This document shows, piece after piece, positions 47,935-57,070 of a stretch of 58,338 bases of DNA. Within the stretch, counting starts at the first letter, position 1. Each line of letters begins with the position of its first letter. This DNA comes from Flavobacteriales bacterium (GTDB taxonomy: Bacteria; Bacteroidota; Bacteroidia; Flavobacteriales; Flavobacteriaceae). The position numbers were made by a program, and so were the translations under genes. The notes under the pieces were generated by a model that was given only the letters and a program-made list of their open reading frames with translations, was not told the origin of the DNA and searched no databases. The stretch is from positions 1-58,338 of the forward strand of contig JAMONV010000001.1 in NCBI GenBank assembly GCA_027066365.1, in the 5' to 3' direction.

Positions 47935-48636
47935 ATGAATTTGTGTATTGACTTCGGAAATACTTTGACCAAATATTTTGTTTTCGAAAACAATCGCTTA
48001 ATTGATTTTTCCCCCCACTTTCCCATTCAATTTTTACCTGAAATAAAAAAAGCCATCATATCGGCCTCAGGCAAAATACAACCCGAAACGGAAAAAATCC
48101 TGAAAAAACATTCCATACCTTTTATATATAATAATCACAACTTAAAATTTCCTTTCTCCATCGATTATGAAACACCCACCACCCTCGGACCCGATCGCTT
48201 GGCTTTGGTTTCCGGCGCCTTGAATAAAACCGAACCGCCTTGTTTGATTGTGGACGCCGGCACTTGCGTTACGTATGATTTTATCGACGCAAGAAAACAC
48301 TATCTTGGTGGCGCCATTTCGCCCGGATTAACACTTCGATATAAATCCCTGAGCGATTACACCGCCTCGCTTCCATTACTGCCGGTTCCCGATGATAATC
48401 CCGCATTGATAGGAAAATCCACCCGAAGTTCCATTCATAGCGGGGTTTATAACGGCTGGCTGGCCGAAGCGGAGGGAATTATCAGACAATATTCGAAACA
48501 ATATCCAGGACTAAAAATAATCATTACCGGTGGCGACGGCGAAAGGTTGGCTAAATCGATAAAAATTAGCATCTTTGCGTTTGATAAATTTTTGCAAGCT
48601 TATGGCTTAAATGAAATTCTAAATCTGAATCTATAA
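47935..48636 (+). CDS. coaX: Type III pantothenate kinase
   Basis: CoaX phosphorylates pantothenate in the first step of coenzyme A synthesis. The 233-residue ASKHA-fold protein starts with the phosphate loop MNLCIDFGNTLTKYF and contains GPDRLALVSGA, VDAGTCVTYDF and GGAISPGLTLRYKSL. The start at 47935 is the family start. The stop TAA shares its last base with the ATG of the next gene (TAATG). It is the first gene of a five-gene envelope operon. Confidence 0.93.
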   Translation: MNLCIDFGNTLTKYFVFENNRLIDFSPHFPIQFLPEIKKAIISASGKIQPETEKILKKHSIPFIYNNHNLKFPFSIDYETPTTLGPDRLALVSGALNKTEPPCLIVDAGTCVTYDFIDARKHYLGGAISPGLTLRYKSLSDYTASLPLLPVPDDNPALIGKSTRSSIHSGVYNGWLAEAEGIIRQYSKQYPGLKIIITGGDGERLAKSIKISIFAFDKFLQAYGLNEILNLNL

Positions 48637-49892
48637 TGAGCACGAACAAATCCGCATTTTCTTCATTTATCATAATACTTCTTCTTATTTTCACCGTCCG
48701 AAGTTTTGCTCAAGACGGATCCTATTCGCCCTATTCATATTTTCGCTTCGGCGATCCCGTAGACAAACAACCCGTCCCGTTTGCCGCCATGGGACATTTG
48801 GATTTTATGGCCGACACCATACATTACAACCCCAATAACCCCGCATCGGTCGCCCGGCTGAAATATGTCAATTATGCTTTCGCTTTTTCTTCCAACACCT
48901 TCCAATCGAAAACCAACAACGACTTTTCAAAACAAACCGCCATCATCATTCCTTATGTTTATCTCGGTTTTCCGGTAGGAAAAAAAGCGGGATTCGGAAC
49001 CGGTTTCAGACCTTATGCCACCAGTAATTTTTTAATCAAAATCGACTCGGACGACGAGCAAATAGCCAAAACGGGCGAAGGCGGAATGAATGAATTTTTT
49101 GCTACGGCAGGCTTTCGGGTTTACAAAGGACTGTCTGCCGGGTTGGGATTTCATTATTATTTCGGGAACAAAATTTATCGTATCATCAACCACCGGAATT
49201 ATGTTTACACCACCACCCGGCAAATCGACGATGCTTTTTATTCGGGAAAAGGATTCGATTTCTCCCTCATGTATCACCAAAATTTCAACCGTTATTATTT
49301 TCAGGCTTTTGCCGCTTATCAACCGGATACCTACCTTCAATCGGAAAATCTCAGCACACTGGAATTGATAGATGACTCCTACAATATCGAACGTGTCTCG
49401 AACAAAACCGTTCTTCGTCACGACACCGTTTCACAACTGCTCCCGGCACGATTCTCCGGCGGCTTGGGCGCAGGCGTAAACGGCAAATGGTTCTTCGGTT
49501 TGCAGTATGAACAACAAGATTGGACCGAATACCAAAACGATTTTTTTACCAATGCTTCCGTAAATTATGGAAAGGCTTATGAATTTCGGTTGGGCGGCTA
49601 TTGGATTCCGGATAACAGAATTCATGTAAAATACTGGAAACGAATCACTTATAAAGCCGGTTTTTTCTCGGGGCAAACCGGATTAATCCTCAATAATAAG
49701 CCCTTAGATTATTTTGGCACAACATTTGGAATGGACTTACCGGTGAAACACTTTCTGTCGCATGCTTCGATTGATTTTGAATATTGGAAGAGAGGAACAA
49801 CAGAAAACGGATTGATTTTGGAAAATCTCTTTAAACTCAAAATTAGTCTGTCGCTCAACGACAAATGGTTTATCAAACGAAAAATAAACTAA
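48636..49892 (+). CDS. Putative outer membrane beta-barrel protein
   Basis: Not assigned to a named family; 418 residues. A signal peptide (cleavage near SFAQ, residue 25) is followed by GSYSPYSYFRFGDPVDKQ, a motif common in Bacteroidota outer-membrane proteins, and a long series of alternating aromatic beta-strands consistent with a FadL-like or other 12- to 16-strand barrel. It overlaps coaX by one base and is 13 bases before the TPR protein gene. Co-expression with lptC suggests an outer-membrane role, which is inference. Confidence 0.6.
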   Translation: MSTNKSAFSSFIIILLLIFTVRSFAQDGSYSPYSYFRFGDPVDKQPVPFAAMGHLDFMADTIHYNPNNPASVARLKYVNYAFAFSSNTFQSKTNNDFSKQTAIIIPYVYLGFPVGKKAGFGTGFRPYATSNFLIKIDSDDEQIAKTGEGGMNEFFATAGFRVYKGLSAGLGFHYYFGNKIYRIINHRNYVYTTTRQIDDAFYSGKGFDFSLMYHQNFNRYYFQAFAAYQPDTYLQSENLSTLELIDDSYNIERVSNKTVLRHDTVSQLLPARFSGGLGAGVNGKWFFGLQYEQQDWTEYQNDFFTNASVNYGKAYEFRLGGYWIPDNRIHVKYWKRITYKAGFFSGQTGLILNNKPLDYFGTTFGMDLPVKHFLSHASIDFEYWKRGTTENGLILENLFKLKISLSLNDKWFIKRKIN

Positions 49893-49905
49893 AAAAATAG
49901 ATTTT

Positions 49906-51288
49906 ATGAAAAAATTGATGCTGATTTTACTCATCGCCTTAAGTTGGTATCCGGTTCATGCACAAGAAGAAGGCGCTACCGTGGACTCCATGGCTCAATG
50001 CCGTAAATGGTTGAGTATTGAACACGAATTTGTAAAAGCCAAAAACTATAAAGAAGCTTTGCCTTATTGGGAAAAATTACACCAATTTTGCCCTTCGTTG
50101 AGCAAAGCGATCTATTTGGACGGAGTGAAGATATACAAAGACTTATATAAAAAAGAAAAAGACGTTGCCAAGAAAAAAGAAATCGGCCGAAAAATCGTGG
50201 ACTTATACGACGAACGTTTGCAATATTTCCCGGATCCGAGCGGTAAAACGGCACAATACAAAGCCGTCGCCATGATCAACTATAAGGTAGGTACTTCCGA
50301 CGAACTCTATGCCACATTGGATACGATTTTTACCAAACATCCCGAAAACTTCACCCACCCGAAAGCTTATTGGGGATATTTCAATGCCACCGTGGAAAAA
50401 TACAAAAAAGGTAAAATTCCGCTGGAAGAAGTATTTAACAAATACGACGATTTAACCGATCTTTTGAACGAAACCGTCGAAAGATTGACCAAAGAATACG
50501 AAGCGCTTTCGGCCAAAGACGAAAATCAGCTTACCGCCAAAGAAGCCAAAAAGAAACATATTCTGTCCATCAACCTGCCCGCCATGAATAAGGTTTATAA
50601 AAGCATGGACGCCACATTGGGCGAATTGGGCGACTGTAAAACCCTGGTGCCGTTCTACAATAAAAACTTCAGCGCACACAAATCCGACACCAAATGGCTC
50701 AAACGTGCCGCATCGCGACTAGCCGGTAAAGATTGCACCAACGATCCTATTTTCACAAAAATCGTAGAAGCATTACATAAAATCGAACCTTCGGCTACTT
50801 CGGCCAAATTCCTGGCTATCAAATACAAAAAAGCCAAAAACTATTCAAAGGCCATTCAATACTATAAAAACGCTATCAATCTGGAAAGAAACCCATATGA
50901 AAAAGCCAAACTTTACTACAGCTTGGCCAGCATTTATGCCAAACTCGGTAACAAACCCAAAGCGCGCGAAAACGCTTTGAAGGCATTGAAATATAAATCT
51001 TCAATGGGCGCCGCTTATCTACTTATCGCCAACTTGTATGCCAAAAGCGCCAACGAATGCGGTAATACCCGCTTCGAAAAATTGGCGATATATTGGAAAG
51101 CCGAAGAATTGGCCAAAAAAGCCGCACAAGTGGATCCCACCATCCGCAAATCGGCACTGAAAGCCGCTCAAGCCTATCGTGACCGCGCACCTTCAAAACA
51201 AGAAGTCTTCTTGCAAAACATGGCCGGAAAAACCATCAAATTCGACAAATGCTGGGTCGGAGGAAGTGTTCGTGTCCCTTCCAACTGA
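49906..51288 (+). CDS. Periplasmic tetratricopeptide repeat protein
   Basis: A 460-residue protein with a cleavable signal peptide (cleavage near VHAQ, residue 19) and mostly helical sequence rich in Lys and Ala. Clear TPR-like helix pairs lie at about 305-390 (NYSKAIQYYKNAINLE, AKLYYSLASIYAKLGNKPKA). The N-terminal CRKWLSIEHEFVKAKNYKEA is also TPR-like. TPRs are protein-binding scaffolds; the partner is unknown. Its stop shares a base with the lptC start (TGATG). Confidence 0.75.
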   Translation: MKKLMLILLIALSWYPVHAQEEGATVDSMAQCRKWLSIEHEFVKAKNYKEALPYWEKLHQFCPSLSKAIYLDGVKIYKDLYKKEKDVAKKKEIGRKIVDLYDERLQYFPDPSGKTAQYKAVAMINYKVGTSDELYATLDTIFTKHPENFTHPKAYWGYFNATVEKYKKGKIPLEEVFNKYDDLTDLLNETVERLTKEYEALSAKDENQLTAKEAKKKHILSINLPAMNKVYKSMDATLGELGDCKTLVPFYNKNFSAHKSDTKWLKRAASRLAGKDCTNDPIFTKIVEALHKIEPSATSAKFLAIKYKKAKNYSKAIQYYKNAINLERNPYEKAKLYYSLASIYAKLGNKPKARENALKALKYKSSMGAAYLLIANLYAKSANECGNTRFEKLAIYWKAEELAKKAAQVDPTIRKSALKAAQAYRDRAPSKQEVFLQNMAGKTIKFDKCWVGGSVRVPSN

Positions 51289-51878
51289 TGAAACCAAAAA
51301 ACTACATAGTAAATTTTTTTCACGATCTTTTGCGCCATGCCATCCCGTTATGCGGGGTGGCTTTCGGCTTTTTGATATCTTGTCAAAAAAACGGAAAAGA
51401 AGCACAAGCCCTTTTTCAAGCCAAAAATACGGCTTTTCCGGGTGCCGAAATAGAAAATTTTACGACTTATTATACTCTAAAAGGAAATATCGCACTTATC
51501 CTGAAGGCCCCTCTCATGAAAGATTATTCCAATGAAAAATTCCCTTTTCAACTTTTCCCAAAAGGCGTGGATATTGTCATTGTTAACCATAACGACGACG
51601 GGAAAACCTATATCAAAGCCGACAAGGCCGCTATTTACCAACAAACCGGAATCACGGAGTTATCGGGAAACGTTATCATACGAAACGATAAAAACGAACA
51701 ACTACTGACACCGCATTTGTTTTGGGATAAAAAAAACGAACATATTTTCACCGACGAACAAGTGGAATTTCGCCGAGGAAACGAATTTATCAAAGGAAAA
51801 GGGTTCGACTCCAACATGCAATTCAACAACGCACGCGTCAATAACGTGGAAGGCATTTTCAATATCAAAAAATCATGA
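51288..51878 (+). CDS. lptC: LPS export ABC transporter periplasmic protein LptC
   Basis: A 196-residue LptC-like lipoprotein that would carry lipopolysaccharide from LptBFG toward LptA in the periplasm. Lipobox LISC (Cys near residue 32) replaces the usual N-terminal membrane anchor of E. coli LptC. The body is a beta-jellyroll with the family block YIKADKAAIYQQTGITELSG and the ending IKGKGFDSNMQFNNARVNNV. The ATG at 51288 overlaps the previous stop; an in-frame ATG at 51249 inside the TPR gene is less likely. It overlaps the next gene by 4 bases. Confidence 0.85.
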   Translation: MKPKNYIVNFFHDLLRHAIPLCGVAFGFLISCQKNGKEAQALFQAKNTAFPGAEIENFTTYYTLKGNIALILKAPLMKDYSNEKFPFQLFPKGVDIVIVNHNDDGKTYIKADKAAIYQQTGITELSGNVIIRNDKNEQLLTPHLFWDKKNEHIFTDEQVEFRRGNEFIKGKGFDSNMQFNNARVNNVEGIFNIKKS

Positions 51879-53140
51879 GCTGGGTTATCGTGTCCATCCT
51901 TGCTTTATTATTAATGTCCGCTTTTTTTTCAGGCATGGAAATCGCCTATGTGACTTCCAATAAACTCAAATTGGAAATCGAAAAGAACAAAAATACCTTC
52001 ACAGGCAAATTACTATACCGTATCACCCGCAATCCCGAAGCTTTCATCACTACCATGTTGGTTGGCAACAATGTTGTTTTGGTCATCTACGGAATTTATA
52101 CGGGCGACGTTTTAACCCGGTGGATTGAAAACCGATTCGGGAATTTAACCGAAATGCAAAGCCTGATTCTGGAAACCTTCCTGTCGGGATTAATTATTCT
52201 TATACTGGCCGAATTCATTCCCAAAATCGTCTTTCAAATTTATGCCAATAAAGCGCTGCAATGGTTTGTTATTCCCACCTTTATTATCTACCAATTGCTT
52301 CGTCCGCTGTCAAAAGGAATTATCGGCATATCCAATGCTATCGTCAAGCTCTTCGAGAAAAATGGCGGTTCTTCCTCCGAGACCTCACTCACCAAATCGG
52401 AATTACGTAAATACCTTAGCCGCCACATGGAAAAACAATCGCCCGACAACGAAACGGAACCCGAATTGCAAATTTTTTCCAATGCGCTTAACTTCGGCAA
52501 TGTTCGCGTAAGGGATATTATGGTGCCCAGAACCGAAATCGTGGCTATTGATATTAACGAAGACAATCTCGACCGGCTGGAAAAATTATTCAAAGAAAGC
52601 GGACATTCCAAAATCATCGCCTACGAAGATAATATCGACAATGTAGCCGGCTACATCCATTTTTTCGATTTGTTTAAAAAACCTCGAAATCTTCGACAAA
52701 TTCTGCGAAAAATCATCATGGTTCCCGAAACCGAATCCGTCAACGATCTGCTCAAAGAAATGATCCGGAAAAAGAAAAGCATCGCCGTGGCTTTCGAAGA
52801 ATACGGCGGGACGGCGGGAATTGTTACTTTGGAAGATATCATGGAAAGCCTCTTCGGCGAAATCGAAGATGAACACGACTCCGAAGATGTCAAAGAAAAA
52901 CAAATCGACGAAAAAACTTTTATCTTTTCCGCCAAAAAAAATATCAATGAAATCAACGATAAATACAAACTCAAACTCCCGGAAAACGCCGGCTTTGAAA
53001 GCCTGGGCGGATATGTTTTGGAATTATTCGGCCGCATTCCAAAGCCCGGCGAAACAACCGAAGACGAACATTTTCATTATACCGTCACCAAAGCCAGCGA
53101 TAAAAATATCGAAGAAATACGCATAAAACGTAAAAACTAA
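51875..53140 (+). CDS. CNNM/CorC-HlyC family transporter-like protein
   Basis: A 421-residue membrane protein with an N-terminal DUF21 (CNNM) domain of about four helices (1-190), a CBS pair (about 205-325, with IMVPRTEIVAIDINEDN and GGTAGIVTLEDIMESLFGE) and a C-terminal CorC_HlyC domain (about 340-420). Relatives move Mg2+ or Co2+, or act as gliding-motility GldE in Bacteroidota. No other gld genes are near. It ends the coaX operon; a bidirectional terminator follows. Confidence 0.88.
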   Translation: MSWVIVSILALLLMSAFFSGMEIAYVTSNKLKLEIEKNKNTFTGKLLYRITRNPEAFITTMLVGNNVVLVIYGIYTGDVLTRWIENRFGNLTEMQSLILETFLSGLIILILAEFIPKIVFQIYANKALQWFVIPTFIIYQLLRPLSKGIIGISNAIVKLFEKNGGSSSETSLTKSELRKYLSRHMEKQSPDNETEPELQIFSNALNFGNVRVRDIMVPRTEIVAIDINEDNLDRLEKLFKESGHSKIIAYEDNIDNVAGYIHFFDLFKKPRNLRQILRKIIMVPETESVNDLLKEMIRKKKSIAVAFEEYGGTAGIVTLEDIMESLFGEIEDEHDSEDVKEKQIDEKTFIFSAKKNINEINDKYKLKLPENAGFESLGGYVLELFGRIPKPGETTEDEHFHYTVTKASDKNIEEIRIKRKN

Positions 53141-53184
53141 CCGTCAGAAACAGAACCGTATAAAACTACAAAACAACCTATAAA

Positions 53185-53222
53185 CAAAAAGGCCGCCTAA
53201 AAAAGGCAGCCTTTTGTTTTTT
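53185..53222. terminator. Bidirectional terminator between convergent operons
   Basis: CAAAAAGGCCGCCT (53185-53198) pairs with AGGCAGCCTTTTG (53204-53215 region) with one mismatch. T-rich tracts flank both sides, so it can end both the plus-strand coaX operon and the minus-strand fibre operon. Confidence 0.7.
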
Positions 53223-53229
53223 CCGGAAA

Positions 53230-55671
53230 TTACCGTTCCGAGGTCCGATTTAGCCGTTCTTCCATACGCCGTATTCGTTCTTCAAGCCGGCGAATAATCC
53301 GGGCTTGGTGCTGTATTATTTTGTCTTGTTGTTGGTTGCGAGCTTCCTGCTCCTGCAAGGCTTTCACCAGCACGGGCACAAATTCGGCGTAGCGCAGTCC
53401 GTAGGCGTCATTGTCGTTTTTGGGTTTGTCCACGGCATGGAAATCAAAGCCTACTTCATCGGCGGCTTGTTCCACTTCCTGGGCGATAAAACCGATTTGC
53501 ACTTCGGTGCCTTTGGCGGCCTCGGCTCCGGGAAGGCGCAGGCTGTCGGGTGTATGGTGCCATTTGGCTAAGGCATTCATATCGAGCCGGTAGGTAACCG
53601 GCCGGAGTTTTCGGACAAGCGCCATTCCGGGTACGTTTTCCTGTATGTCGGTTTTGAAGCGACCGTCTGACAGATTAGACCAATTGGCAAATCCGCCGAT
53701 GGATGTAACCGAACCGTTTCCGATACGCACTTGATTGGAGGCTGTAACGGAGACATCATAACCCAATGCCGTGGAATTGGAATAAGAACCGTCGAAATAC
53801 GTATCGGTACCTAATGCGGTATTATAATCGCCGTTGAGGTTGGAATATAACGCGCCGCGGCCTATGGCTACATTTCCCGTTCCCGTGGTATTGAGATATA
53901 AAGCCCAGTAGCCGAATGCCGTATTATGGGCACCGGTCGTATTGCTGTAAAGCGATCGATTTCCCGCACTTGTATTATATCCGCCTTCCGTATTACTATG
54001 TAGGGCTTCATGCCCGAAAGCGTTGTTTTGAAATCCCCGTGTGTTACTCGTAAGACTTGCATTACCCAAGGCTACATTAAAACTTCCTTGTATGTTTGAA
54101 TACATGGCTTTGGAGCCTACGGCGATATTCTCGATGCCGTAATTTTGGGTGGTCACGTTATAGGCATTATTAAACAGGGCGGAATCCCCGATGGCAATAA
54201 GATGAGATCGGTCGGAATTTTTATATAAAGCTCTAATACCGATGGCTATGTTGGCATCACCTGTCTCGTTGTAGTAGAGGGAAGAATAACCCACGGCGAT
54301 ATTGTAATTTCCTTCCGTATTGGAGCGCAAAGTATTCATTCCCGTTGCCGTATTACCGGTTCCGTTGGTGTTGTGAAAAAGTGCATAATTTCCCAAGGCA
54401 TTGTTTCGCTCTCCTTCGTTATTATAATACAAACTTCTGTATCCTACCGATATATTGTTGCTTCCTAAATTATTTCCAAAAAGAGCTTCCGTTCCAAGGG
54501 CGGTATTATAAGCCCCGGACGTATTGTTACTTAGTGCCATGGCGCCCGATGCGGTATTCCCGTTTCCCGTGTTTTCTTTCAAAGTTGCGTATCCCAAAGC
54601 GGTATTATATTCGGCGGTTGTCGAATTTTGTAGAGCATTATATCCTACGGCCGTATTTTTGGAACCCGTCGTATTGGATGACAGGCTTTGAAATCCAATG
54701 GATGTATTCCAATAACCTCTCGTATTGGCCGATAAACTTTTTGATCCGATTGCGGTATTACCCGAAGCGTGATATGATGCCGTCACGTTTTGTCCGTTAT
54801 TCATCAGTGCCGAATCGCCTATGGCCACCAGATCGGAGCGGTCGATATTACTAAATAAAGCCATGCTGCCTATGGCTACATTATTATTTCCGTTGTTATT
54901 GTTTTTAAGAGCCTTAAGTCCGATAGCAATATTATTTTGTCCCGTCGTATTTTCATACAATCCGGAATACCCCAATCCGATATTATAATTTCCGGCCGTG
55001 TTACCGTATAAAACATTAAATCCTATCCCTACATTATAATTTCCGGAAGTATTGGAATACAAAGTTTGGTATCCGCCCGCTACGTTTCCCCACGACGCGG
55101 CGGTTGTCGAATACAAGGCTTCGTATCCAAGGGCCGTATTTCCCACACCGCTACCGCCGTACATACTTCGATATCCTACGGCCGTGTTGGAATTACCCGA
55201 CTGGTAATTAATTCCTGCCTCTTCACCCACATAGACGGATCCGGCGGTTGTCATAGCATCGTCCAAATCGTTCAATTCGTGCGCACCGCCTCCGTTTTCG
55301 GCATATTTGGCATAAGGAACGGTTTTGAACTGTTGTTCGCCCATATCGTAATAGGTATTTCCGCCGTCGGTGCTTAAGTAAACTTTAAAACTATGACTTT
55401 GACTCCAATCCAAATCGGAGAATTGTCCGCTGGTGGGGGTTCCTTCGCCCAGATTTATTTGAAAAATACCGTTGGCGTCCGTAGTGGTTTCGTGATGTTC
55501 GCGGTAGCGCATATTTCCGTTTTCATAAAAGTAAACGTTGAGTTTTACGTCATGATTGGAAAGAATGCTGCCGTTTTCGCTAACTATGGCTTTGTATTTG
55601 AAGCCGCCGGTTTGAGCATACGAAATGCTTCCGAATAATATTACGGTGAGTAAAACGATTATTTTTTTCAT
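53230..55671 (-). CDS. Fibre-like surface protein with 17-residue repeats and C-terminal S74 chaperone domain
   Basis: An 813-residue protein exported by a signal peptide (cleavage near SYAQ, residue 20). Residues 21-125 form the N-terminal beta-domain common in Bacteroidota tail-fibre-like proteins (GGFKYKAIVSENG to TVPYAKYAE). Residues about 160-640 hold about 28 repeats with period 17 and core pattern N-x-A-x-G-x-x-A-L-x-x-N-T-x-G, resembling YadA-head beta-roll repeats. SDGRFKTDI at 668-676 starts an S74 intramolecular-chaperone domain (to about 770), which in phage tail spikes trims itself after trimerisation. A coiled coil (about 775-808) ends the protein. There is no T9SS sorting domain, so the route to the surface is unclear. 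It overlaps the T9SS cargo gene by 4 bases. Confidence 0.8.
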   Translation of the reverse strand: MKKIIVLLTVILFGSISYAQTGGFKYKAIVSENGSILSNHDVKLNVYFYENGNMRYREHHETTTDANGIFQINLGEGTPTSGQFSDLDWSQSHSFKVYLSTDGGNTYYDMGEQQFKTVPYAKYAENGGGAHELNDLDDAMTTAGSVYVGEEAGINYQSGNSNTAVGYRSMYGGSGVGNTALGYEALYSTTAASWGNVAGGYQTLYSNTSGNYNVGIGFNVLYGNTAGNYNIGLGYSGLYENTTGQNNIAIGLKALKNNNNGNNNVAIGSMALFSNIDRSDLVAIGDSALMNNGQNVTASYHASGNTAIGSKSLSANTRGYWNTSIGFQSLSSNTTGSKNTAVGYNALQNSTTAEYNTALGYATLKENTGNGNTASGAMALSNNTSGAYNTALGTEALFGNNLGSNNISVGYRSLYYNNEGERNNALGNYALFHNTNGTGNTATGMNTLRSNTEGNYNIAVGYSSLYYNETGDANIAIGIRALYKNSDRSHLIAIGDSALFNNAYNVTTQNYGIENIAVGSKAMYSNIQGSFNVALGNASLTSNTRGFQNNAFGHEALHSNTEGGYNTSAGNRSLYSNTTGAHNTAFGYWALYLNTTGTGNVAIGRGALYSNLNGDYNTALGTDTYFDGSYSNSTALGYDVSVTASNQVRIGNGSVTSIGGFANWSNLSDGRFKTDIQENVPGMALVRKLRPVTYRLDMNALAKWHHTPDSLRLPGAEAAKGTEVQIGFIAQEVEQAADEVGFDFHAVDKPKNDNDAYGLRYAEFVPVLVKALQEQEARNQQQDKIIQHQARIIRRLEERIRRMEERLNRTSER
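53752..55209 (-). repeat. Tandem 51-base coding repeats (17 residues) in the fibre gene
   Basis: About 28 degenerate repeats encode units such as NTAVGYRSM (162), NTALGYEAL (178), NIAIGLKAL (247), NTALGYATL (356) and NVAIGRGAL (600). Almost all spacings are 17 residues. Two longer units, both carrying DRS-x-L-x-AIGDSAL (residues 277-289 and 487-499), are followed by a 24-residue gap and lie exactly 210 residues (630 bases) apart, showing a second-order duplication. Confidence 0.85.
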
Positions 55672-56153
55672 ATTTTTTGAATTTTACAGGTTACGAATTG
55701 CCGGTTTTCACGATCAATGATGGTGACAAGGTAAACGCCGGGCGGAAATGGGCGGGCATCTATCCTGACAAGGGAAGATTCCGTATGCATTTGCATGATT
55801 TCCTTGCCCGAAAGGCTGTGTATATGAATCTCATAACTTTTGCCGCCGGGCAAGCCGACGGTTAAACGGTTTTTTACGGGATTCGGATACAAGCTAACTC
55901 CTTCGAGGGCTTGATAATTTTCAATGCCCAACAAATGCGCCAAATCCGGTCCGATAAAGCCTTCGGAAAGATGGATGTTTAACGCATCGCTTTCGGCATG
56001 GAATACCTCGCCTCCGGCATCGATCACACTGATGTTTGCCGTCGTATGTGTGCCCCCTTCTACGGGCGAGAGGGTGGTTTTGAGCAGTTCGGGTTGTGCC
56101 TTAAGACTCAGCCCGGTGAACAGAAAGAACCATGATAAAATAAAATGTTTCAT
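55668..56153 (-). CDS. Small T9SS type-A sorting-domain protein
   Basis: A 161-residue secreted protein: signal peptide (cleavage near KAQ, residue 20), about 60 residues of short strands (THTTANISVIDAGGEV, IHLSEGF), and a C-terminal type IX secretion signal of about 75 residues (VSLYPNPVKNRLTVGL, then PPGVYLVTIIDRENR). The sorting domain carries cargo through the outer membrane to the cell surface. Such a small cargo with hardly any effector domain may be structural or an anchor. It is coupled by ATGA overlap to the fibre gene and follows the lipoprotein gene by 17 bases. Confidence 0.8.
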   Translation of the reverse strand: MKHFILSWFFLFTGLSLKAQPELLKTTLSPVEGGTHTTANISVIDAGGEVFHAESDALNIHLSEGFIGPDLAHLLGIENYQALEGVSLYPNPVKNRLTVGLPGGKSYEIHIHSLSGKEIMQMHTESSLVRIDARPFPPGVYLVTIIDRENRQFVTCKIQKI

Positions 56154-56170
56154 AACGACAGATTTACAAT

Positions 56171-57034
56171 TTATTTACCCATAGCCATCTTATACATCTT
56201 GTAAGCCGCCTTCAAATCGTTTCCGGTCATGTCGGGATTATCCGTCAGCATTTTTTGCTTAAATTCGTCGTAGGAAAGCACCGGTCCTTTGCGTGCGTTT
56301 TCCAAATCCCGTTGCATATCCTCGCCTGCTTCCATATTCATCATGGCGCCGGCATCCACTACGGGATAATCCGGCAATCGAAAATATTTATCCGGAACCT
56401 CGATGTCGAACCGGGCTTTGACGGCCTCATTGATATAGGTTGTTCCCATCATATTATTTTCGGTTTTTAGCGGAATGCCCTTATACATCCAAATTTTGGA
56501 ACCCATCACTTCCCGGATATCGCAGTTATATCCCAAGATTTTTTCTTTTCCGGTTTTCTTCCCGCCGGCGGATTTCATCATATCTTCCGTAGAGCCGGCT
56601 ATATTTCCGGAGTTCTTCAAAGCTTTGAACAAACCGGTTCCCATGTCTTTCATCTTATAAATTTTCCGGTTGTCGAAATCCACCGAGTAAGCCGTTCCGT
56701 TATCGTATTTGGACATTTTGTGCGATTGGGTTATTTGGCGTTGTTTTTGTCCGAATACGTTGACTTCGGTAACCTGCTTATATTGTTCGTCCAACACTTC
56801 CAAAGCGCCGTAATCTTTGAAGTATAATTTGGTGGTTCCGTTTCCGGAAATTTTTCCCACACCCATATTTCCTTTAACGGTCAGGCGATATTCCACGATA
56901 CCCGAAGGGACTTGGTAACGTTTTATCCTGCCGGGTCGGGTAGCGGCTACGGATAATTCGTTGTTTTCTCCGGAACGGTTTCCGCAAGCTATGAACAAGG
57001 AAAAGATGAGAAGAAGGATAAATTTGTGCTTCAT
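56171..57034 (-). CDS. Uncharacterised lipoprotein
   Basis: Unassigned protein of 287 residues with a lipoprotein signal (lipobox FIAC, Cys 17). The body is beta-rich with Lys/Met-rich stretches (YRLTVKGNMGVGKISG, KILGYNCDIREVMGSKIW), and a helical C-terminus (YDEFKQKMLTDNPDMTGNDL). The IL-GY-C pattern recalls DUF4412-type proteins, but I am not certain. It lies 36 bases downstream of the 397-residue gene and 17 bases before the T9SS cargo gene, so it is part of the fibre operon. Confidence 0.6.
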   Translation of the reverse strand: MKHKFILLLIFSLFIACGNRSGENNELSVAATRPGRIKRYQVPSGIVEYRLTVKGNMGVGKISGNGTTKLYFKDYGALEVLDEQYKQVTEVNVFGQKQRQITQSHKMSKYDNGTAYSVDFDNRKIYKMKDMGTGLFKALKNSGNIAGSTEDMMKSAGGKKTGKEKILGYNCDIREVMGSKIWMYKGIPLKTENNMMGTTYINEAVKARFDIEVPDKYFRLPDYPVVDAGAMMNMEAGEDMQRDLENARKGPVLSYDEFKQKMLTDNPDMTGNDLKAAYKMYKMAMGK

Positions 57035-57070
57035 AGGGGTGAATTTTTTAAAGGGTTTTACGAATTATTT

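Noticed and set aside
53752-55209. Regular repeats that could suggest a CRISPR array or satellite
   Set aside because: The repeats are degenerate, in frame, have a 51-base step without unique spacers, and encode a continuous protein domain.
53230-56153. Prophage remnant, suggested by the tail-fibre-like protein
   Set aside because: No other phage genes, integrase or attachment repeats are present, and the protein has a Sec signal peptide and sits with a T9SS cargo.
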